A stretch of 64,000 bases of DNA from Brachyhypopomus gauderio (taxonomy: Eukaryota > Chordata > Actinopteri > Gymnotiformes > Hypopomidae): assembly GCF_052324685.1 (NCBI RefSeq), contig NC_135218.1, positions 14,919,858 to 14,983,857 on the forward strand. Reading direction: 5' to 3'. Within the stretch, counting starts at the first letter, position 1; every line of letters begins with the position of its first letter. The notes beneath the pieces were generated by a model, which saw only the letters and a program-made list of their open reading frames with translations, did not search any database and was not told where the DNA came from. The position numbers and the translations under genes were made by a program. Below, piece by piece: positions 16,301-28,763 of this stretch.

Positions 16301-18000
16301 GTGCATCCTGTATTCTACTGTCTTTCCCTCACGCGCAGCCCTGCCAGCCTGCATCCCATTAGTCAGTGCCAGCTAGACTTCCTGTTTAGTCTGAGTAGAT
16401 TTATGAGGGAGTCTTTCCTCCTGCATATTCAAGCTGAGAGAGGTGGGGATTATCTCCATCAATCTGGTATTGTGGCCTGTAGTAATCAAAAGAAGAAACA
16501 CTGCAAGAAATGCCCTCTGGTGTATGCGATGAAGATTCCGATTTGGTTTGGTTTTATTGGTATTGAAAGTACTGACTCTGTACAGATACATGGCATATCC
16601 TAGTTTGAAAATGGGCTTCCTTTTCTTGTTTCTGACCTTTTATTGCATTTCTTAATATTGTTCTACAGGTATAATATACTTGTTTATATTCCACTTGAAA
16701 ATATATATTGGCTAAGTCTGTATCACTGGTATGCCCCGCATATATTTTGATACTGTTTCTGATTAATGTTTGCTCTAAAATATATCCAAGGTATTGGATA
16801 TAGCAACTAGTTGTACAAAAAGAGGACTTTTCTGTCATCTCTGTGTCTGAATATATGAGATCAGTGGAGATGGGAGATACCTAGAGCTGAGGTCCTTTGC
16901 CCAGGATGAGGATTACATTGTCGGAATTCAGCTGTGCCCTTGTATATCTCTCCAAGGCCTGCATGAAATATCTATGATGTTCCTATTAAAAACTTTTCAT
17001 GTACTTTACTGTTATCCTTCCTGTTAACAATGCGTTCATTCTTCTATCACTGCCAGTTATCATTCATACTGAGTAAACAATTCTATACTCAAAATCACAT
17101 TTTGCACAACAGTGCAAGGATCATAATTTATATGAAACTTAAGTGAGCATTTGAGTATTTTTTACTAAGCCTGTATGGAGGCATGTGCTCTATGCAACAT
17201 GTGGAGAAGGATGTGACGCTTCTGTCTGAGATTAAAAAGAACTTAAAAGAAACTTCTAGCCTAAAGTGAGTTGCTACTGTTCATAGTTCACTTTATCCAT
17301 CTCAAGTATTAATCAACCTCAAGAACTCCTCTGCAAGAGTGAATCTGCTGCTTTTAAAGTCTTGTTCATAGCAGTTTATGGGTACACGTTGTAGGCTTGA
17401 GCGTAACATATATGACATTATGTTTCCATATTAGTTCTGTAGGGAAACTAGTGAAACTTTACAAACCCTGACTCTTGGGTATTATCCACATAACTTGTGA
17501 TGGATTCGCAGTACTCCTGGGAAATGTGGTGTAAGTGAAAGCACTCTACACTTCATTATACAGAAACTCTTCAGGAAAGAAATGCCTTTAAAGGGGCTAT
17601 GGCCTTCACCACTTTAATAACCTGTTCTGAGTATGAAGTTTTTGTAAATGTGAAAAGCAGGTCCATCAGGCTCACATTTCAGGAGTTGTCTTGAATGTTT
17701 AGTCATATCTAATCATTGTTTTCCGTATGAAACATAGAAATTGTGTCATAAATATCATTTTCATCTCTTTAATAATGAAGATTTGAGACTCAGAAGCAGC
17801 CGTGCCATTTCATTTTCTACTGCCTAAGAATGTAAGTTCTCTTTCAAAACCAATTAGAGTAATTTCATATATAATTCTGTCATTTAAAAACCTTTGACGG
17901 TATCAGCATCTGCTTATACAGTCCTCTAATTCATTTCTGAATCAAATCCCTGAATTTCTTTCAAATAAAAGCACAAAACGCTGCCATTTGAGCTGGCAGC
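13339..18000 (+). other. 3' UTR of the C1orf226 homologue and gene-free DNA
   Basis: The start is probably 3' UTR. AATAAA at 14794-14799 is one candidate polyadenylation signal; others are possible. A-rich tract at 13530-13577. The rest is AT-rich with no recognised gene. The genes that lie between C1orf226 and UHMK1 in mammals (SPATA46, SH2D1B) were looked for by eye and not found. Confidence 0.5.
13530..13577. repeat. poly-A-rich tract
   Basis: A runs broken by single C and G, about 190 nt after the C1orf226-homologue stop. Simple repeat. Confidence 0.9.
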
Positions 18001-18449
18001 TGCAAGTTGAGGTATTTCACTGACCAAGCAGTAAGGAATACAAACATACAGCTCCACACCAGTGACCAGTCAAAAGCCCATGAAGACGTTGAGCAGACAA
18101 TTAAGAGACTGCAGCACTAGGTCACTGGTTCTGGTTCTGGTCCAAGGCCAATAAGAAGGAGGAAGGAGCTGGTGGTGTCTCACGCAGTGAGGACAAGCAC
18201 AATAAGATCCCACATATGAACGGGACTGGCAGTAACATTAGCATGGCGGACCTGTGGACGATCCCTCAGCTTTCTTTAGAGCAACATACAACACAATCAC
18301 CTGCCTGCTGAACTCTGACCAATGGTTTGTCCAGGAACAGTCCTGCCCCCTCTGCAGCCCAAATGCATATCCAGCATGTCATGTCAGGCTGCAAGACATT
18401 GATCTTCTAAAGAAGACACTACCAAGTGGAGTCTGACCAAGGGTAGTTC

Positions 18450-18720
18450 TCTCCACCCAGGTCTCCACCCTGACAGTGATGTTGCCCAGTGGCACCAAAA
18501 CTGTCCCAGGAGAGGAGGTAGCAGAATCTGCATAGAGAAGAAGTGGCTGAAGTACTCAGATCTTCTCACTGAATGCAAGGAGTTTGGATGCCATGGCTTT
18601 GTTGGTACACCAGCTGTTTGACTCCTGAGGGACATTGGGTTAACTGGAGCAAATCAGTAAAATATGCCGAAAGTTCTGGCTCATAGGCTGAGAAGAGCAT
18701 TTTTTGCCTCTGCTTGAGGA
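18450..18720 (+). pseudogene. decayed retroelement coding remnant
   Basis: Translating around 18520-18620 gives WLKYSDLLTECKEFGCHGF and then LLRDIGLTGANQ. This resembles a C-terminal motif (K-Y-x-D-L ... G-C-x-G-F-V-G ... L-L-R-x-x-G) that I associate with fish retroelement polyproteins. Stops interrupt it. It lies just upstream of a LINE-like 3' end on the same strand. The family assignment is tentative. Confidence 0.35.
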
Positions 18721-18949
18721 GAAAGGAGACGTGTTGGACAATTGCATATCTTATATGTGAATACATCACATATCTTTCTTCTCCGAGGGTCACCTGGGGA
18801 GTAACACTGCAGTTGGAGCCTACAATACCAGTGTCATCGCTCCGACACAGAATGAAAACCTGGCGTTCATCACAAGACATTTACATTGACAATATCAACA
18901 CCCAGAACTTTCATTCTAGTTACCTTATACTTAGCCTGATTGTGTGATT

Positions 18950-19216
18950 TGTTTGTAACTTGTGTATTCGTCTGTATAATTTGTTTTTGTGTAATTTGTG
19001 TGTTAACGGGCCGCCCAATGGAGGATGGGTTCCCTTTTGAGACTTGGTCCTCCCAAGGTTTCTTCCTATTCCCCACCATCTAGGGAGTTTTTCCTTGCCA
19101 CTGTCGCCATTGGCTTGCTCATTAGGGATTAGTATCGTTAACCTTGTAAATCCTGTAAAGCGCTTTGTGACAACGTGTGTTGTGAAAAGCGCTATACAAA
19201 TATATTTGATTTGATT
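18950..19216 (+). mobile_element. L2-group LINE 3' end (5'-truncated)
   Basis: Contains the fish LINE 3'-UTR blocks GGATGGGTTCCC, TTTCTTCCTATTCC, TTTTTCCTTGCCACTGTCGC, TTGGCTTGCTCA, CTTTGTGACAAC and GCGCTATACAAAT, then a (TTTGA)n-like tail. The blocks are shared with 33905-34174 and with the 3' end of the LINE at 59317, but the tail motif differs, so this is a related subfamily. Its upstream limit is uncertain. Confidence 0.75.
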
Positions 19217-21845
19217 TGAATTAACACATACCCCCAGGTCCATTCAGTAGTAGAGAGACATCCCTAACACTGTTCCAGCACCAACCGGCAGTTTTGAGTG
19301 AAGCTATGATTGGTAGTACCTGGTAAACAACTCTCCAGCTGACCTTTAGACACCAGTGGATGTGTGATGAGCAGTAACGACATAGAGGCTGAACATATGC
19401 CTATACAATCAATCTATAAAATCTAGAACTATCTAGAATTTCTAGAAATCTAGAGCTTCTAAAATTTAGAAGTTTTCCCTCTCCTTCAGTTTTGTCAACT
19501 GCAGCAGAATGTTAATGCACGGTCATATTGGGTCATATTGGGTCTTTTTTCAGATGGGGTTGTGCTCTACCACATCTTCTCTTCATTGGTAATCTAGGAT
19601 CACACTGTAGTGGAATGAAGCAATGTGGAGTAGCATTACAAAGCAGAGTGCCAGACACTACAGACTTGGTAAATATTCAGATAGCTCACATATTTACTTT
19701 CCAGCTCTTCTCTGTAGAAAACGTCTGGAGGTTAAAATATGAAAGCATCTATCAGACACACTGAACAGACCCATGGAGATGTTATGAATGCCCTGTGGTC
19801 TCAATAGAGCTGGAGATTACATGTAGGATCCGGAATAAGACCCAGGGGTAGAACATGCAACATGTAAAAATAGACAGACATGTTATCTGTAGCTAAACAT
19901 AAATAGCAGACATTTGAGTGCTTGAATTGACCTTCGAAAGAGAGAAGGAAATGAATGATACTCCTTGAGATGTAAGTCTTGTTTGTCATGTATCACATTG
20001 GTCTCGTGTGTTATTTAAGATGCTTACTCACCAGAAACCAGAGGAAAAGATCATTGAATGTGCTGGAAAGGGCAGGCACAGAGTGATAAAAACCGATACA
20101 CAAGAGATTATATCAGATGCAGTCAGAATGCTGACCAAAGAAAAGACCATGCTTCAACAGATAAGAAGGCAGATAAAATGCCACTGAAGGACAGTTTAAT
20201 GAGCAGTCACCGCCAACCTAAAACAAGCTCTGAGCCCTGCAGATGCAGCAGGCTGACGTCTCAGAACGTTGCCTTGTTAACACATCGAAGATGTCAGAGC
20301 AGACGCCCACTGACTCCACAGCTTCAGGTGGGATGACGGTGAAATGGGTTGAGTGTGTGTTCCAGAGTCAAGGAATCTACATGGGGCAGGGGGGAGGGAG
20401 GATATCACCTGGTATAGAAGGTAGACCAAGGAGTGTATGTATATGTATAGTTTGTCTGGATAAGAGTGTGCTAAATGCTATTAAGGCGAGTGATCAGGCG
20501 TGTGTACTTATTGTATTAGACTAGGTAAAAATGGAGTACATTACCATTTCCTAGTGGAGAGTTCTTATTAAAGCTTCCCTCTGGAGGGAGAGCGGGACCA
20601 TGCAATTGTGCATCTTTCAGAGCCCAGATGATGTGTGTGGGGCCCTCAGGAAGACAGAGCAGGTCCCTATTCTATTTTCATTTTCCTTTTTATTACTATA
20701 ACAGTGGAGAGGCCCAGCTACAGGAGGAAAGGAAATCCAACCAAGCATATTAATAATTTTGATACTGTTGTGATGAGTAGGTCTTCCTTCTGAAACTCCT
20801 CCCATATGTCTACTATAATCCTCTGGGTTAACCCAGATTTTGAATCTTGGTGTTGTCATAATTTATAGTGCTCATTTGCAAAACAAAAACCTGCCAAGAA
20901 CTGCAGGCAGAAGGGAAAAAAAGCTTCAATCTTTTAGTCCATGAAATATGTCTGAGCTGGTCTAGTTTACTATGGTGAAATCCATAACTTGCAGCTGTGT
21001 GCTCTGTAAATCACATCCAAAAAACATTTAAAAATGCAAATGCTGGAGTAAGGAAATGCATCAAAATGTAGTATTTTCAAGTGAAACAGCGGATTCTCCA
21101 CTGGACTCCAGTGGTTTTATGACACGCATTACATTCTATGTTCGAACTTGACAACAGAACATGGAGTTACCAGGTGCTTCACTTTCACACAATTACTGAA
21201 ATTCAAGTCATTTTCCTTCATTTTTTATACTTCTTGCAGTGGCTCAAGTCCTTCAGCAAAGCATATAGAATTCTTTTTACACGAAAAAAAAGACAAGTTT
21301 TAAATGTGTTCAACTAATTTTCTTTTAATTGCATGGCCATGACTCATATGCATATGGTCTAAAATTGTCCATCAGTATTCAGCTGAATCTTAACCTGACA
21401 GAGCAGATGGAATTTTCAGCGTGCAGAAAAGTGACTACAGCAGACGGCTAGTTGACATGTGAAGTGTGTGGTCATGTTTTAGGATCGCACAGTAACAGGT
21501 AGCAGAAGTGAGACGTGTGATAAGCCCGAGGTGGGGCAGAGGGTCTAAGCTGGCATTATTGGCCAGGTGGAGAGAGCACGAGAGTGTGAATGGGTGCGCC
21601 ACTCCTGACCCTAAACACAATCCTGCATTCCATTCTCCCCAGTCACTTTGGCTTGTACACACAATCAAGTATGTAGTCAGAGATGTGCAGTCATGCCTGA
21701 GGCTGAGCAGAGAATAGAGGGTTGCCTGGAAATACACTTCTAAACAATTTTTTTACAATTATGGCATGGCACAAAGCATTTTCCCCATCTGTTTATTTTC
21801 AGTTGACGCAACTTTCAATAGTGCAGGGACAGCAGGGCCAGTGGG

Positions 21846-21872
21846 GTGTGTGTGTGTGTGTGTGTGTGTGTG
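21846..21872. repeat. (GT)n microsatellite
   Basis: Short pure GT repeat. Confidence 0.95.
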
Positions 21873-22580
21873 TACACCTATAAAGGGAAAAGACACACAG
21901 CTTCTTTTATTAGGCAGTCTGCAAACTGGAGAGTGTTCACAGGCATGTGCATCAACAGACAACCACAGGAGCTCAGCGGTATAGAGCAGTCAGGGGGAGG
22001 CGAGGACTGGCCAGCCGCTAGGTCAGGATATTCCTGGTGAGCTACATTCGTAAACAACATGACAGCAGAGGCACGGACGAGTGGGGTTACAAGAAATAAA
22101 TGGGAGGATCTAAAATAAACATCTTAGCTAGCTGCAAAGGTATTTTCTTCTCCATAAAGCCTGCATGGTATACATCATGGTATACATAGTCACTTGTGTG
22201 ATGTGACCTACACATATTCATCCCTTTTATGTTACCTGCATAAGAGGGTGCGCAAATATTGCCCTTGTCTCTGTGTCCATGCATGTGGTGCTGCAGTTGA
22301 TCCAGCAGCAAACAAATCCTTAAGAAATAATCAAACATAAATCCTAATTCACCATTCAACCAATCTTGTATTGTCATAAATATCATTTGAAGCATCATCT
22401 ATTAGCATATAACAAACAAAAAGAAACACCATTGTTCTGTGTCCTGTGTGTAGGTTTACACGTTTGAATGCTGGTGCTGCCCCCAAGTGACAAAGAGAGC
22501 ACATTACAGTTTGGTGACATGTTTTCAGTTGACTAGTGTCTTTATGGTAGACTGTGTATTTAAATGTAGGCTTTTATAGA

Positions 22581-22659
22581 TGATTAAGTTACTGAAATAT
22601 TTTCAGCAGTCCGTTAACAGATTGTAACTTGAAAAAAGTACAGCTATATAAAATATTGG
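22581..22659. repeat. dispersed repeat, copy 1
   Basis: Shares an ordered set of blocks with 24181-24258: AATATTTTCAGCAGT, GTTAA, TGTAAC, TGAAAAA and CTATATAAAAT, in the same orientation. Origin unknown; probably fragments of one repeat family. Confidence 0.7.
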
Positions 22660-24180
22660 TTTTGGTTTGAGAGGTAGGTGATGGATGATTAATGGTAGCT
22701 CAGCTGAGAGTACATCCTAAAAATTAACTTTCCAATACTCTTTACAGGCTTAAAAAAAGCTTGTCAATTCCTGATGCCTAACACCCCCCAAAAAAGATTA
22801 TTGAGGTCTTCAATAAACATGGTTCTGCTATAACAGACAGATGAAGAATGGCCACTGGATCACATGACCATTCTATTAAGGACACACAACCAGTGGGGTA
22901 TGTGTTAACAATTTATTGTGATAAACAAACATAACCCATTCAGTACAGAGTCAAACCAAAAAAAAAAAACCAAAGCACAGACTCCCTCTGCCTGTAGTAC
23001 ATGTATGACTTAGGAGTGAGTCACAATGTCACTCCAAGCTTCACCACTATAGTTTACAATAGTTGTTCACTGTTACATTTTCTCCAATAGCAGGAGGTCG
23101 TCTGTTGGCTATTCTTTCTCCGACAGTGAAATGATCGCACACTCACATTCAGATCTACACGTTTCACTTAGCATTTCACTTAATACTCTAAATATGTAAC
23201 AACCTCAAATTCAAGTTTTCCCTATCCCACACATCACTCTATGTGGGCTATAAGGCAGAACACCAGTCAGAAAGCCTTGTCCTTATTAGTTGTTCAGTCC
23301 AGTCTCATCTGCTGTGGGCTACAGTGAAGTCAAACAGGTATGATAGAAAACCAAGAAGGCATAAGTGATGACTGTGATTGTCTGAATAAACAGAAACTTC
23401 AGCCACTGCCAGAGCTCTGAATCTCGTGATTTCAGTTTTCATACCTCTTCTTGGACTTAAGCCTTAAAGAGATTATCAAAAATTATATTTTATTTCAGGA
23501 ATTGGTCTCTGAAGAGTAGTCTGTGTTAGTTGTGTCATAATCAGCATTTCTTGCTGTAAATGTCACTGTTAATGCTGCATACCATACCAATCATTATCGT
23601 CTAATAAATACCAGACCATTAAAGCACAATTTAGTTTCAAGATAAAATAAATTGCAATGGTTATAAAAACATGATAAAACAACCTTCTGTACACAGTGAA
23701 ATCGATAGACCATTTTTATAAACATGTGCAATTAGAAACTATGAAATGAACCAAATGAGACTAAAGACTGCTTACTGTTAATGCAAAAAAGACAAATAAT
23801 AATAAAATATTGTTTAACTTCACAAAGTGTCTTCATACACAGCATTCACATCTCACCTGACCAAACATCTAAATTTGTTCAGAAAGCAAGAAACTCATAT
23901 TATTTTCCATTATATATGTATCACTGTAGAAAATCTGCAGTATGTAAAATCCATTTGTGCATATTTTCAATATTGCCTAAATTCTCATTGGGCCTAAAAA
24001 TCAAATGCCATGAAGCTCTTAGCTGCTGAATCCACATCACAACCATAAAACGATCTCAAAGTGTTGAGTGGAATTAAAGTACATGTTCCTGGGTATCCAT
24101 ACGTTTACCAAAGCCCATATATTCCATACAAGCTGCCAGAAGACAGTAAAAAAAAAAAAAAAAAAGGTCCCAATCTTCAT

Positions 24181-24258
24181 GCACAATTAAGTTATTTAAA
24201 TATTTTCAGCAGTCTGTTAATAGACTGTAACCTGAAAAATTATGACTATATAAAATGT
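24181..24258. repeat. dispersed repeat, copy 2
   Basis: Second copy of the element at 22581-22659, preceded by an A tract at about 24149-24165. Confidence 0.7.
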
Positions 24259-27200
24259 TTGTCCTACGCTGTAGATTAGGACTGACCAAAGCTGTAGAAT
24301 AATATTGTTCACTGTTATTACAATATTGCCCTTTGCAATTTATTATGGCAGGAGGCTATATTACATTTAATAGATCAAAATTGCTGGTTAAAATGATAAT
24401 GGTTAATCTTTAACTATATGTAACCACATCAACAGTTGCAAAATGTGTTTTTACACATACACTGTGAGGCATATGCCAATTGCAATATACAGCGCTGGTG
24501 CAGTCCTAACACTCATCTAACAGCTCCCTCATCAGAACAAGTACACAGTTATAACCTTAGCTGGGCAATTTGACCATCATACGCAAATACAGATTCGGAT
24601 ATTCGGTTACATCTATGTCATTCCTACTACTCTATGTAGAGTTCAAAGATATACTGAGGCGAGTTCCTTTAGCCCATTTTAGTCCAATCTTAGAAAATCA
24701 TTTCTTAGAAAATCTTAATCCTTAAGATTTTCCTGAAAACAACCTGAAGGTGGTAAAAGAAAGAAAAAAACAATCATAAAGTCTCAACACAGAGAAGTGA
24801 ACACAGAAGGCATGTGGGGTGAGCGGAGACCAGACGCCAAGCGCAGGTGAGCAGGCGGCTACGCTAACTGAGTTTTCTAGAAAAGTCTAGCAGAAAAGGG
24901 CATTCTAGTGCCATGGCTGGGTGTAAGACTGCTTTGTCCCTCGAGAGGCTGCCTTCACTGCTGAATCTAAAGTGAACACCATTACAAACCAGTAAGGCTG
25001 TGTGTTCCTCCCTCAGTCACCCAGTTTTAACAGTGATGCTACCGAGCCGCATCGTCATGAAAGATTTCTCGGTCTCAGAGGAAATGGGACCCTAGTGACA
25101 AGACAAAGAAATCCATGATGCAATCTTCACACCAGAGTTCTTTGCTATTCGACTCTGAACAATCAGTCCAGCTATGATTTTTTGGCATGTTTCAGCTGAA
25201 TCTTTTACACATTGTGGTGCAGTTAGCGCCAAGGTTTTCTGTTGTGCTTTTAAGAACACAATCTTGCATAAGTACAGATAAAACTGAGAAAAAAAGAAAC
25301 AATCTTTGCAAGGGGACTTTTTTCAGTGCTCCCTTGGGCCAATTTATTTTTGCAATCTGTTCTGCATACTTTGTGCATCACCCTAGGCTGTGTTGTCAAA
25401 CTTCTGAAGCGGTGTTCAATAGCAGATCATAAATGGCAAAAAGTAGAGCCCACCTCCCATGCTCACACTACTCTGCTGATGAGCTAAAATAAAAACATAT
25501 GTACTGGCTAGCTTTCTATCACAGACTTTAAATAATCTAATGCATGAAGAATGAAGGGGGTTTAGCTAGGTGAGTGTCCAAAATGGTTTACTATGAAGTC
25601 ATGTATTCCAGCCATCTCCCAATACCAGTCCTAATTTAGGAAAATGCACAGCCATTGTAAATAAAGCAGAGATGAGTTCAATTGCAGAAACTGCAGGCAC
25701 AGAGGTGAGGCTCAGCGGGAGGACATCTATGCAAGAAGACATGCCAATACTGGCTTCTCTGATAGGCAGCAATGTTTACACATATTTATTTATTTATAAA
25801 GACCACTTGTAATCAGTCGAGCAGACTTAATCTAATGTACAAAACAGTGTTCACTGGAATAAAGGCACACCTTCTTCACTATGTCCTGGAGCACAAGGAA
25901 CCCAGTCTGGCCACATTTATGTCAACATGCTTTCGCATCACCCACTCTGGATTGCAAAAATAGCCCAAATTTCACAGCATGTATTCACAGACACTACACA
26001 GTCCGATCTTTACAAGTCTCTGGTTTTACATGACCTCACTCTGGAAAAGGTGTTCTCTCATCATCGGCTTGCTGCGTCTTGAGGCATCATTGTCTAAGCA
26101 AACATGTTGTATTTTTAACTTTTGATTCATCGTATTGTAAATTGTAACATTCCTGGAAATCTTTCAGGAGGAATTAGGAATCCGAGAATGTTGCTCTCTT
26201 TGTATATCACAGCATTCAGGATCACTTTACATTCCAAAGGTACATGCCACAGAGAGTCTCGTTTGGTATGTTCTGATATTTGGTCTGATGTATGTTTTCT
26301 TTGCTCATAATGTTCATATTTGTATGAATGAATCTGGTGTGGGCACTCTTCAGTTACTGCAATTCTACCTATTATTGTAACCACAAAACCCTAATTGGCT
26401 TGTTAGCCTCACAGTGTAGAGATAATGCCATACCACAAGATCTCTCTCTGAGAAGCATCTCATTTGTCTTCTTAAAAATCAGGACACTAAAACAGCACAC
26501 AAAAGAAACCAGCAAATCAAATGATGTTCTATCAAAAGAACCAGACATCTGGCACTCAATAAGTATACAGCTGAAACCTAATACATGATTTCCACAAAGT
26601 CTTAAAATCAAACACCCTATCAAATGTCTCTTTGAAAGATAACCTACTTTTTTTGCAGAACCCTGTCCAATTCCTCCACAGATGGCAAATAAGCAAACTA
26701 AATATGCAACAATCATAAGTTTTTAGATCAGTAGTAATGTGGAAAATCTAAACCTCAACAATTAGACCTTCATGCCAAACACCACTTAGTTCACCATGTT
26801 CCTCACACATTCGTATTCATTTATAAACATTTCTACACGGCAACACCAAAGACAGGCAGGGGGGGGGGGCCTTGCCCTCACGATGGGGCTCAAGATGGAG
26901 GAAGACCTGGAAGACTAGATGATGCGGGTTCCTCTGAAGCAGAGAGGAGGAGTAAACCAGCACCCCCGACTGCACCTCCCCCATGAGGATGGAGCGCTAC
27001 AGTCACTCGTATGGCACTTCTACAATTACACACGGAAGGCATGCAGAGGATTCAGTTACACACGCACAGACCCCACCAGAAAACCCTAAAGCTTTTCTTG
27101 TCAACATGTTATATTCCTATTGATTCTCCAAACACAAATTCCCAACACCTCGACATGAACCAAGATGAACTACGTCTTTATGTTAATGTTTACAAATGAG

Positions 27201-27770
27201 GTAACATGATGTACAGCATTGAAAACATAAAAAGCAAGTGCTTCCACAATCCCCTCTTAGTCGTATTTGTTTGTTTGTTATTCAGTGCTGGAGATTTTTA
27301 TTATTATTATTCTGAAAATCCCTGATTGTGGCTTTAAAACGTTTTTAAAAAAAGTTAGAAAATGCTAAGCTACAGTTGTACTGTTAAGTACCTTTACAAT
27401 TCTAAATAAAAAAAATCCCCAACAGAATAAGGAAGGCAAAAGCCTTAGAGTGTAACAGCCAATAGTCAAACTGAGCAAAACTACAGACTTGTAGAGTATT
27501 TCCGGTTTCAGTAAGATAGATTGTAACAACTTAAAAAAATTTTGTGCTACTGAAGTGAAACAGCTGTTAATACAGCAGAATGCATGTGTCTCAGAACTGG
27601 AGTTTGCATAAAAACCACATAATGAATCCATGAGTCACGGTCTTTTTCACAGTTGTGGTGTACTAAACCTTACACGCAAGCTTAGCTATGTTGTCTAACT
27701 TTCCCAATCCCAGCTATGAGTAGAACATATAAGAGATCTCCATTAAGACAACAAAAATCAAATTCTGTAT

Positions 27771-27883
27771 CAGGGGAGAGTTTCCCGAAACGTTCTTAGC
27801 GCTAAGTACTTCTTAACCTCATAAGTTTCATACGAGGTTACGAAGTACTTGGCGCTACGAACGTTTCGGGAAACCCACCCCAG
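27771..27883. mobile_element. hAT-like foldback MITE
   Basis: A 113-bp element that is almost entirely an inverted repeat. The arm beginning GTTTCCCGAAACGTTC (about 27779) pairs with its reverse complement ending near 27873 over about 41 bp with three mismatches. The outer ends are CAGGGG and CCCCAG. Flanks TTCTGTAT (27763-27770) and TTCTGTAA (27884-27891) look like an 8-bp target duplication with one change, the size made by hAT transposases. No coding capacity. Confidence 0.75.
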
Positions 27884-28763
27884 TTCTGTAACTATCAAGT
27901 GGGTTCAAACGTGTTTCAGAATTTAAATTAGCAGAATTTAAATTAGCATTTAAAAACTGACATGACATTAAAAATTCAAGTTCCGAGAAAAAAAAAAAAA
28001 AACACAAACAAACAGACAGAAACCCAAGGAAAAGGTTGGAGGCTAAAGCAACACTACAGCGTTTGCCTTTTACAAAAACTTAAGACCCCATGTAAACCTG
28101 GAAAAAAATAATGAACATTAATAAAACTACCTTGTACTTTTTAAAACTGCTAATTGTGCTCTCTCTCTCTCGCTGTCACTCTCTGGTAGATCTGGCTGTT
28201 TTCAAATGAATGGACACAGAACTATGCCACAATGCAAGCAAGACAGTGTGTTTTGCCCACTCATTCAGAAATATGGGCATAATGGAAAGACTTGTACTTT
28301 CTAGGCAGTCGAGAGATCGGAGTAAACCAGGAATAATGCGATCAAATGGTTTTGACAGCACAAACCCAAGAAGCAACCCAACCCTGAGGACAATAAAACT
28401 ATTGTCTTCATTATGATTCACGCACCTTCAAAGCTAGTATGTATGCTGGGCTGGACCCCTGCTAACAGTCCACCGCGTTACCATTTTTCTTAAAAGCTTT
28501 TCTTTCTTTTTTGTAAATGCTGTTACAAAGAACACAGGTGTGTCCTTATTGCATAATGGCAGCATGCAACCAACTAAGCTTTAAAACACAGGACACCAGT
28601 ACCAGTATTCACGATGCATGTTTGAGTACCTTTCATGATGCTATATATTTAAAGGCAAACATTTAATGTGGTACAGTTATCTGGCCAGACGCAGTGTGGG
28701 CATCGTAGCTGCTGATCGAGCATCATTCTGCAATAGCCTGAACACATTCGTGTGTGGAGCCCA

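Larger units (their letters stand above)
19221..22910. other. gene-free interval
   Basis: No coding exon recognised on either strand. It includes a cluster of TCTAGA-like motifs (about 19420-19465) and a (GT)n tract (21846-21872). Confidence 0.5.
22911..28763 (-). other. possible long UHMK1 3' UTR
   Basis: No coding exon on either strand for 5.9 kb downstream of the UHMK1 stop. Mammalian UHMK1 mRNA has a multi-kilobase 3' UTR, so a long UTR is plausible. A minus-strand AATAAA (plus-strand TTTATT near 22912) is one possible end. The interval also contains the foldback MITE at 27771-27883 and a repeat copy at 24181. UTR status is inference only. Confidence 0.35.

Noticed and set aside
13339..28763. 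Search for SH2D1B or SPATA46 between C1orf226 and UHMK1
   Set aside because: No SH2-type or other recognisable exon on either strand.
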